Below, piece by piece: positions 11,814 through 20,202 of a stretch of DNA of 64,000 bases; within the stretch, counting starts at the first letter, position 1; each line of letters starts with the position of its first letter. The position numbers and the translations under genes are program-made. The notes under the pieces were generated by a model. The model worked only from the letters and a program-made list of their open reading frames with translations. It was not told the origin of the DNA and ran no database searches. Origin of the DNA: Sipunculus nudus (Eukaryota > Annelida > Sipuncula > Golfingiida > Sipunculidae); contig CM049314.1 in assembly GCA_026874595.1 (NCBI GenBank), forward strand, positions 39,105,229 to 39,169,228. The letters run 5' to 3'.

Positions 11814-12262
11814 GTTGGCTTGAATAACGTTAATAGACTATGTAGATCTTGGAGCTAATACTTTGTTAACAGTAATACTCATATTGATAATTAATTATCT
11901 TCATCACATCTGTGTTTGATCATGAGTAATTGTCGGCATGCCTGCTTTGATGACGTCACGCTTCACTGAACTGAGTGTGACAGTTGCTCACACGTAGGCC
12001 TATACCGATTGCTGCCGCCAAGATTGAAAAATTCGCATTTCAATTAACAATCAACAGTGATCTGGAAAAACCGCTCGATTATTCTAAATAACTAGCGTTG
12101 TGTACTTTTTAAGGTACAGATTCGATTGCCTGCTTCTTGTAAATATTTTATTTCATTCCATATTTAGAATATTTTAAAAGAAAAATAGTGTTGGCACACA
12201 CAAACGCACCCTCACACACACCCGCACACACACGAACACACATACACGCACACATATATATG

Positions 12263-12421
12263 CAGTGGAACCCTGCCGAGTATTGCGAGAAACCCCACCA
12301 TTACTTTTCTTGGTTCTGAATAAATAATCTAATCAATATAACTAACATACCGACAACCCCCCCCCCCCCCCATTACGACCACTTTGGTCAGTCCGAAACG
12401 TGTTTGTAATCGTGGGGTTCG

Positions 12422-12458
<37 letters not shown>

Positions 12459-12691
12459 CTGTATATTTATATACATGTATATGTTATCTAAATTCGTAAT
12501 TCTTTAATATACGGGGTGTACAGACAAACAGACAATCATTCAGTTCGGTACTTTATACATACACAATTTATACCCCAAAATTACCATCACTTTTCTTGGT
12601 TAAGAATATATGATTTATTCCACCCGCATCCCCCCCCCCCCCATTACGACCACTTTGGTCAGTCCCTAACGTGGTCGTAATCTTGGGGTTC

Positions 12692-12770
<79 letters not shown>
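12263..12770. mobile_element. pogo-like MITE relic in unit 1 spacer
   Basis: Begins CAGTGGAACCCTGCC and contains two tandem copies of a block of about 300 bp (CCCCACCATTACTTTTCTTGG, C run, CATTACGACCACTTTGGTCA, then an AT run). The second copy has a perfect 11 bp hairpin, ATTACGACCAC (12643-12653) against GTGGTCGTAAT (12671-12681). The CAGTGGAACCC end resembles pogo/Tigger-type ends. It is repeated in unit 2 and reduced in units 3 and 4. Confidence 0.45.
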
Positions 12771-12773
<3 letters not shown>

Positions 12774-13671
12774 ATATATTATCTACATTCGTAATTCTTT
12801 AATATACGAGTCGTACAGACAAACAGACAATCATTCAGTTAGGTACTTTATACATACACTAAGTATGTAAACAAACAGAAGAACACAGTTTTAAACACAT
12901 GCACACACTTTTTAATTATTTTTTTAAATTATTATTTTAATTTATATTTATGCAAAGAAACTCGGTTAAAAGTTATTCCGTGATTCCTTTGGGCCCTGTT
13001 AATAAATTGCATACATAAAATACATTGACATTAAAATACGAATCATGAACATGCTTTTAGAAACATTAAATCTGCCAAGCATATATCTATAATGATAATG
13101 AAAACCTGTATTTTGTGGAGCGATAGATTATAGCATGAAACATTGTATTATTTGTAAGTATTGTGTGATGAAACATGAGTAGGTGTTTTTTTTTTACTGT
13201 GAGAGTAAAATTAGGTCATACTAAAAGCAATAGAAAAAATTAAAGATAAAATCAAAATAATATCTAGTATGATGTTAAAATCTTAAAAAGAAGGATATAT
13301 GGCACTATGTCTGAAAGTGGTTAAGGACTTTCTTGATGTGATATCAGTACTGTAACATTGATTTGGGAAGTTTTCACCTGATTATGTAGTGTTCCGTTGT
13401 ATATGAGGACTCGTTTGCCGATCACAGGATTGATATACGCGGGATAGTCGCTCCCTTTCAATGAACCGTGATATCATCAAAAACATGCTCCGCGAAACAA
13501 TAAACGCGTGACCACGCCACCGGTTAAGCCGCGGCTCGTGGCCTGCTTTAGACGGGTGACCTTTACTTATGCTCAAACACGCCTGGCCTAGCGGTAATGT
13601 CTTTATTAATTATCATTGTGAGTATTAATTACTGTTAAAGACCCAATGATGATCCAGACTGTCAGAATTAG

Positions 13672-13708
13672 TTTATAAGGTCGAAATCCTAGAATCCTCC
13701 ATTCACTC
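13672..13708 (+). promoter_or_regulatory. core promoter of FoxJ1-like gene, unit 1
   Basis: A TATA box (TTTATAAGG, 13672-13680) is followed 27 bp later by CCATTCACTCGG, an initiator-like motif. Both, and the spacing, are kept in all four units. The predicted leader is about 90 nt. Confidence 0.6.
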
Positions 13709-13789
13709 GGTAGCCAACCGTGCACCATACACCAAGCTCACTGTTAAAGAATAAAATCACTATATATGAGCCTAAATCTGGTTTTGAAC

Positions 13790-15364
13790 ATGGAAAATAA
13801 CCAAATTATGAAAACCATCAGATATCTAAGGAATGAGCCACATGGAAAGTCACGTAAAGTCCTCTCAGAAAAACTTCGTCAGAACTGGATCCAAAAATAC
13901 ACAAGCACATCAGCAGAAACTGAGCTGGACAGCAGTCTCACCAGTCTGGACTGGCTGCAGAATTTCAGCTTCAGTGAACAGTCCATGCCGACAGCTATTC
14001 GCAACTCACGCACCAGTGAAAACCAAGGCAAAGACGTGCCGCCGACAGGGCTTAAGCCGCTTACTGAAATAAGCAACCAAACAGTAAAGAATAATATTCA
14101 AACAGCCAAGACAGCCCATCATCACATGCCGCTCAAACCTGTACAGCTTCCAGTGAACAGCAGACCAATAGAAATTGAACAATACAGGATCCGTGGTGAC
14201 AAACCGCCGCTGTCCTACAGTAACCTGATCTGTATGGCCATCAAACAGAGCCCCAACCAAATGATCACATTGTCCGCTATCTACCAGTGGATTTCAGACA
14301 ATTTTCTGTATTACAAATTGGCTGAGCCGAACTGGCATAACGCAATCAGGCACAACTTGTCTTTTAAGAAATGTTTCAAGAAAATTCCTCGCAACAACTA
14401 TAAATCCGGTAAGGGTGGTTACTGGTGTATCGCGCCTGAGTATTCCTATTTGCTCAACACTGGTGTCTTACGGGACTATCACCCTGATTGGACCGAAAAG
14501 CAGGGTTTTGTTAATTATGTGAAAAGACCGAGAGCTGAGGATGACGGTGATCACAGTTCCAAATATCGTCGCACACATCAACAACCATTTGACGTCGTGA
14601 CACAAAGATGCTTTAAAGATCATATGCTCCCTTTAAAAGATACCGCCGAGAAAGAAAATGGTGGGCAATTCGAGTCAATATTGTCCCAAGCAATTGACAT
14701 CTCAGGGATAGACGTGATAACAGAAAATCTCATCCACAGTTTTGAAGCTTCAACACAGTCCACAGAGTCTAAAGATAAACCCTCCCACAAGATAGAGCAG
14801 TATCAAGGGAATATTGACGAGAGCGCCACCTGTCTCCCAGCTGAGAGTTTTACGTCATCGCGGTCATTTGAAGCAGTACACAGCGCCCTCACACGGCCTA
14901 AAACAGATTCCGACCCTCCATTTGACGAGTGGTTATGTAAATACGGCATAAATGATGAAAGTGATCATAGTTCTGATAAGTCTGAAGAAGAACTACCGAA
15001 AAACAGCTCCATCCTAACACCACCATCAGTAACCAACTCTGACATCTCTTTTTACGACCTTATTAGTGCACACTTTGGTGACATCGATCTCGACGTTCCC
15101 TTGGATTTTTCTTATCTCTACAAGCAAGACCTTTCTGTGCATGAAACCGGACTATGGACACCGCAGAAGGACAAGGATACGGACAGTGTGTCCGCTTATG
15201 TGGAAGAATTTCTAATGGAGAACAATTCTCGCAGAGCTTTACGAACCCCTCCACCAATAACGTCACGTGACGAATTTTCTCAGCACCCGTGGACAGACAA
15301 CCTGGCCAGTACAGGTGACATTGTTCCCGGACCATTCATCGATATCGATCAGTTATTTGCGTAA
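13790..15364 (+). CDS. FoxJ1-like forkhead transcription factor, unit 1
   Basis: Intronless frame of 524 aa from ATG 13790. An in-frame ATG at 13766 would add 8 residues, but its context is weak (tatATGa). ATG 13790 (aacATGg) is kept in unit 3 and in the forkhead-less paralogues, which also start MEN. Counting from 13766, FoxJ1-type LTSLDWLQNFSF is at 58-69 and the forkhead domain at 145-232 (DKPPLSYSNLICMAI, then ITLSAIYQWISDNF). The recognition helix is WHNAIRHNLSFKKCF, and GKGGYW lies in wing 1. A bipartite basic stretch (KRPRAEDDGDHSSKYRR) is at 253-269, followed by an acidic tail, HPWTDN at 507 and a terminal FIDIDQLFA. LTS.QWL near the N-terminus and HPW near the C-terminus are known in vertebrate FOXJ1, the master regulator of motile cilia. 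A nuclear DNA-binding activator is expected; ciliary function is not shown. Confidence 0.88.
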   Translation: MENNQIMKTIRYLRNEPHGKSRKVLSEKLRQNWIQKYTSTSAETELDSSLTSLDWLQNFSFSEQSMPTAIRNSRTSENQGKDVPPTGLKPLTEISNQTVKNNIQTAKTAHHHMPLKPVQLPVNSRPIEIEQYRIRGDKPPLSYSNLICMAIKQSPNQMITLSAIYQWISDNFLYYKLAEPNWHNAIRHNLSFKKCFKKIPRNNYKSGKGGYWCIAPEYSYLLNTGVLRDYHPDWTEKQGFVNYVKRPRAEDDGDHSSKYRRTHQQPFDVVTQRCFKDHMLPLKDTAEKENGGQFESILSQAIDISGIDVITENLIHSFEASTQSTESKDKPSHKIEQYQGNIDESATCLPAESFTSSRSFEAVHSALTRPKTDSDPPFDEWLCKYGINDESDHSSDKSEEELPKNSSILTPPSVTNSDISFYDLISAHFGDIDLDVPLDFSYLYKQDLSVHETGLWTPQKDKDTDSVSAYVEEFLMENNSRRALRTPPPITSRDEFSQHPWTDNLASTGDIVPGPFIDIDQLFA

Positions 15365-17248
15365 TGACGCTTTGTATCCCTTCAAATATCAGATCGATAT
15401 TTGAATGACGATTGTTTACATTACGGTGCTTAATTTTGCAATAATATTCTTTTCCATATGTTTATTGTCATGTATGAGAGCGAGGCTGGAGGAGATCTTA
15501 TTCCTGCGCGAGTGTTGTGTATGTTCTGTTATGTTAATTTATAATATTCGAAAGCCCATACGTACCGACGTTTTTGTTTTCTTTATAGATATATGATATA
15601 TGACTTATTATATATTATATATTATATATTATATATAAGACCAATGCTGCTTGTATCAATGTTGTTCATTCTTTTCTTTTAATTTATTAGAGCGATGCTA
15701 GGAGGAATTCTGCTTGCATATATGTGTAATACTACTCGTGATTTGCTGCTTTACATAAATAAATAATGTCTTGGAGAATTTACAGTGTTTTCTTTCTATT
15801 TTAAAAATTTCATTTTCTGAACAATAATAAAAAATAAAATCAAATAGGTGACACTATTAGAAAGTTTAACATTAATATTTTTGATAGCACATTGCACATG
15901 CACACCGTAAGGTGTAATTTCTTACCAACATAAACATGCTTACTCACGCATGTACACACGCACACATCTACCACTAAAAAGCAAAATTAATAATAAAAAT
16001 GGAGTTTAATACAATATAAAGGAAAACAACTAAAAGGACAATTTACATTGAAACTTTATGATATATTTATTAGTGGTGTGCCAATTAATCGATTGTATTG
16101 ATGATTGGCTTTTTTCATAATCGATTAAATGGATTGCATTTAGTATAATCGATCATAAACGAGTATGTGTGCACAACCAAAAAAGTCATATCATGCCGAT
16201 AAAAACAGATATAAGAAAAACAGGACACGAAACAGCATAAAAACTGAACTTGCGCAACGAGTTAATTTATTTTCAAGGACATCTTACATATAACTTAGAT
16301 TGATATTTGTATGAAGAAGTTTGATCAATAAATCTTTCCTTAGCTCCTGTACACACTGTCAGAGTCACTGTTAATTAACCAAGCCAAGCCTCAAATTCAG
16401 CCCAAACGATTAGGTTATTAATGAAATATATATATTTATATCCTAGTGATTTAGACTGTCTCTGAAATTTAATGGAATGATCCTCTGGCGTTAGCCTCAC
16501 GATATCAAGCAATTTCCCACCACCAGTCCGCTTTGGACTATTAGTTCAAACACCTGTCGATAGATGTCGGTAAATAAAAAACTTGACATGAGACACAACC
16601 AGCAGGTTGGTGCCAAAAACAAAGAGTAGGGTCAAGCATTTAGTCCCATGCAATAAGAGTATAGGAACATGACCCAATTTGGCAATTTTGATATTTTGGT
16701 AACGAAGTAAATGAAATGTTTATTCTATGCTGTTATAATTTGAGGATTTTGGCGTGGTAAACAAAAAAAAAAGTTATTCCGATCTCAATTTTCGTCACAC
16801 CGCTCCTTGCCAACAAACTCTATCCACAGCTACATTCTCGCATGAACACCGTCCGCAGAATACCCTTGTGTGGCATCCCTGTACCCTTATCGAACCCACA
16901 CAGGTTTATCTCTCCCAGTTTCTCGAAACCGCTCATGGTGGCTGCCATTTTGCAAACGCTGGACCTGATAGCATGTCGAAATTATGGGTATATTGTTAGT
17001 TCTTATATAGTAATTTTCACACACACACACGCACACATACACGCGTCCATACGTCATAACTATGAAAATATTAATTCTAGATATTTTTTCAAGATTGAAA
17101 TAACCAAGGACTCCTGACTTGTAATATTTGAGATAATTTTTTATTATATACTAGTATGCAAGAGTTTATAAGCACCTTGATAGAAAATCATTCGACTTTA
17201 AAACTGAACAGTTGAACAACATAGTTATGCAAATATTTCTGAAATATT
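15365..17248. other. inter-pair region, unit 1 to unit 2
   Basis: Holds the Fox 3' UTR (AATAAA at 15758-15763), a hAT-like relic at 16072-16175 and the 3' flank of the next forkhead-less gene. Compared with units 2 and 3 it lacks about 2.1 kb at about 16262 and about 0.4 kb at about 16693, which makes this inter-unit interval the shortest. No gene was recognised. Confidence 0.6.
16072..16175. mobile_element. hAT-like terminal relic, unit 1
   Basis: The motif GTGGTGTGCCAATTAATCGA, followed by repeated ATCGAT words, resembles the ends of hAT-type elements. Homologous copies at the same place in units 2 (22512) and 3 (30718) show that it inserted before the array was duplicated. Confidence 0.4.
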
Positions 17249-18082
17249 TCAGTATGGTTCCAATAAACCGTCTTTTGCATTAAACATGTTCTCAGTCCAT
17301 GGATGTTCCGTGAAGGTGACGTCACTTCCCGCTACTGGTGGCGGCGTCAGTAGCTCTGCACGGCAATTTTCTTCGCGTTGAAATTCTTTCCCAATAAAAG
17401 TAGTGTCTTTTTTATCTGTTTTTGTTTCGTGAAACGCTACATCTAAGTTGTAAATATATGACAAATCCAGCGTCGAGTCGAGTTCAGCAACATCAGAATG
17501 TGGAGATATCAGACCATCGAAGAAAATGTCTGATTCTAGTGTCGGCCGTGACGTGGGGCTACTGTCGGTTTCGCCTGTTGGTGACTGTGAAATCTGCGGA
17601 CCGTTTAGTTTCAGGCCGGTAACTTCTTTAGCTTCCTCTCCCAGATGTTCATCCAGAGATTCAACATCCCAGTCTAATTCATCTTCAGGATGTACCGGAA
17701 TACAATCAAACTTCACGGAGTTTTCCTTCTCCGTGTCGTCTGCATAAACCACGTGATTTTCATGAAAGGTATCATCTGAAGGTATTTCAAGCACGGACAG
17801 ATCTGAGCGCGGGATTTTGACTTTCCGGTCCAAGTCGTCTGCTTCTCTTGGACGTTTCAGGGATTTGTATATTTCTTGCTTGTGATCATCACGTGACTGT
17901 CGCATGACGTCACAGCTATGAAGCCAGTCTATACTGGTTAGGTCATCGTCAGATCTACTCAAACTAAAAAGTTGATCCATCCAGTCTTGACAAAGAGTTT
18001 CAGTTATAAATTTACATATCGCATTTTCATGTTGATAACTTTCTGACGCATTGTAAAGCTGCATAGTCAGCTGATTTTCCAT
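17249..18082 (-). CDS. forkhead-less FoxJ1-like paralogue, unit 2
   Basis: Single-exon frame of 277 aa, nearly identical to the unit 1 copy over its first 120 residues. It keeps MENQLTMQLY, LTSIDWLHS, the basic KRPREADDLDRKVKIPR stretch and SDIFFDGLISPHSDVAELDS. The terminal domain is in frame (LLTPPPVAGSDVTFTEHPWTEN), matching the HPWTDN end of the Fox protein. Two changes set it apart from unit 3. About ten codons after KFDCI (the ITQAMYMAGI segment) are deleted in frame. TTA changed to TGA in the last block, so the protein stops at LLEPY and loses the eight terminal residues LNISEIFA. It is head to head with the Fox gene at 20203. It is probably expressible, with a slightly clipped end. 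Confidence 0.78.
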   Translation of the reverse strand: MENQLTMQLYNASESYQHENAICKFITETLCQDWMDQLFSLSRSDDDLTSIDWLHSCDVMRQSRDDHKQEIYKSLKRPREADDLDRKVKIPRSDLSVLEIPSDDTFHENHVVYADDTEKENSVKFDCIPVHPEDELDWDVESLDEHLGEEAKEVTGLKLNGPQISQSPTGETDSSPTSRPTLESDIFFDGLISPHSDVAELDSTLDLSYIYNLDVAFHETKTDKKDTTFIGKEFQREENCRAELLTPPPVAGSDVTFTEHPWTENMFNAKDGLLEPY

Positions 18083-18206
18083 GTTGTATTATAAGTGGTA
18101 TTTCTCCCGGTAAGCCTTGTCCTTTAGATAGAAATTAGATAGAATCTGTGGAGACAGTAAAGGCGATGGTCACACAGTGAATGAGTTGATGTGGTTTATG
18201 TTAGTC

Positions 18207-18216
18207 GTATATATAG
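18207..18216 (-). promoter_or_regulatory. TATA box of forkhead-less gene, unit 2
   Basis: The minus strand reads ACTATATATACG at the position of the unit 1 TATA box, with the same CTCATTCACTGTG start motif downstream. Confidence 0.5.
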
Positions 18217-18667
18217 TTGGCTTGAATAACGTTAATAGATTATGTAGATCTTGGAGCTAATACTTTGTTAACAGTAATACTCATATTGATAATTAATTAT
18301 CTTCATCACATCTGTGTTTGATCATGAGTAATAGTCGGCATGCCTGCTTTGATGACGTCACGCTTCACTGAACTGAGTGTGACAGTTGCTCACACGTAGG
18401 CCTATACCGATTGCTGCCGCCAAGATTGAAAAATTCGCATTTCAATTAACAATCAACAGTGATCTGGAAAAACCGCTCGATTATTCTAAATAACTAGTGT
18501 TGTGTACTTTTTAAGGTACAGATTCGATTGCCTGCTTCTTGTAAATATTTTATTTCATTCCATATTTAGAATATTTTAAAAGAAAAATAGTGTTGGCACA
18601 CACAAACGCACCCTCACACACACCCGCACACACACACGAACACACATACACGCACACATATATATGC

Positions 18668-18831
18668 AGTGGAACCCTGCCGACTATTGCGAGAAACCCC
18701 ACCATTACTTTTCTTGGTTCTGAATAAATAATCTAATCAATATAACTAACATACCGACAACCCCCTCCCCCCCCCCCCCCCATTACGACCACTTTGGTCA
18801 GTCCGAAACGTGTTTGTAATCGTGGGGTTCG

Positions 18832-18906
<75 letters not shown>

Positions 18907-19135
18907 CTGTATATTTATATACATGTATATGTTATCTAAATTCGTAATTCTTTAATATACGGGGTGTACAGACTAACAGACAATCATTCAGTTCGGTACT
19001 TTATACATACACAATTTATACCCCAAAATTACCATCACTTTTCTTGGTTAAGAATATATAATTTATTCCACCCGCATCCCCCCCCATTACGACCACTTTG
19101 GTCAGTCCCTAACGTGGTCGTAATCTTGGGGTTCG

Positions 19136-19185
<50 letters not shown>
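18668..19185. mobile_element. pogo-like MITE relic in unit 2 spacer
   Basis: Duplicate of the unit 1 element: CAGTGGAACCC start, two C-run/ATTACGACCAC blocks and AT runs. The AT run of the first block is longer here. Confidence 0.45.
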
Positions 19186-19190
<5 letters not shown>

Positions 19191-20084
19191 ATATATTATC
19201 TACATTCGTAATTCTTTAATATACGAGTCGTACAGACAAACAGACAATCATTCAGTTAGGTACTTTATACATACACTAAGTATGTAAACAAACAGAAGAA
19301 CACAGTTTTAAACACATGCACACACTTTTTAATTATTTTTTTAATTATTATTTTAATTTATATTTATGCAAAGAAACTCGGTTAAAAGTTATTCCGTGAT
19401 TCCTTTGGGCCCTGTTAATAAATTGCATACATAAAATACATTGACATTAAAATACGAATCATGAACATGCTTTTACAAACATTAAATCTGCCAAGCATAT
19501 GTCTATAATGATAATGAAAACCTGTATTTTGTGGAGCGATAGATTATAGCATGAAACATTGTATTATTTGTAAGTATTGTGTGATGAAACATGAGTAGGT
19601 GTTTTTTTTTACTTTGAGAGTAAAATTAGGTCATACTAAAAGCAATAGAAAAAATTAAAGATAAAATCAAAATAATATCTAGTATGATGTTAAAATCTTA
19701 AAAAGAAGGATATGGCACTATGTCTGAAAGTGGTTAAGGACTTTCCTGATGTAATATCAGTACTGTAACATTGATTTGGAAAGTTTTCACCTGATTATGT
19801 AGTGTTCCGTTGTATATGAGGACTCGTTTGCCGATCACAGGATTGATATACGCGGGATAGTCGCTCCTTTTCAATGAACCGTGATGTCATCAAAAACATG
19901 CTCCGCGAAACAATAAACGCGTGACCACGCCACCGGTTAAGCCGTGGCTCCTGGCCTGCTTTAGACGGGTGACCTTTACTTATGATCAAACACGCCTGGC
20001 CTAGCGGTAATGTCTTTATTAATTATCATTGTGAGTATTAATTACTGTTAAAGACCCAATGATGATCCAGACTGTCAGAATTAG

Positions 20085-20120
20085 TTTATAAGGTCGAAAT
20101 CCTAGAATCCTCCATTCACT
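20085..20120 (+). promoter_or_regulatory. core promoter of FoxJ1-like gene, unit 2
   Basis: TTTATAAGG at 20085-20093 and CATTCACT at 20113-20120, identical in spacing to unit 1. Confidence 0.6.
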
Positions 20121-20202
20121 CGGTAGCCAACCGTGCACCATACACCAAGCTCACTGTTAAAGAATAAAATCACTATATATGAGCCTAAATCTGGTTTTGA
20201 AC

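Larger units (their letters stand above)
11681..13789. promoter_or_regulatory. divergent spacer of unit 1
   Basis: The spacer lies between the start codons of the two head-to-head genes. Near the minus gene there is a TATA box and about 130 bp shared by all units. A palindromic CRE (TGACGTCA) lies at 11951-11958. The middle (12190-12770) is (CA)-rich and MITE-derived with (AT)n runs. GTAAACA, the forkhead core, lies at 12867-12873. The last 450 bp before the Fox gene is well conserved in all four units and is the best candidate for the promoter-proximal control region. No coding sequence was recognised. Confidence 0.6.
18083..20202. promoter_or_regulatory. divergent spacer of unit 2
   Basis: Nearly base-for-base like the unit 1 spacer, differing mainly in AT-run length and a few substitutions. 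The CRE is at 18353-18360, the MITE relic with 11 bp hairpin arms at 19086-19096 and 19114-19124, and the forkhead core GTAAACA at 19284-19290. The conserved promoter-proximal block is about 19730-20202. Confidence 0.6.

Noticed and set aside
13382-13576. Small minus-strand gene upstream of each Fox gene
   Set aside because: A frame of about 64 codons recurs in units 1, 2 and 4, but unit 3 is shifted and the DNA itself is conserved promoter sequence. Conservation is better explained by regulation and recent duplication.
14006-14260. Minus-strand frames inside the Fox genes (also at 20419, 28765, 15063, 21476)
   Set aside because: Shadows of the conserved forkhead and C-terminal coding sequence; no independent signals.
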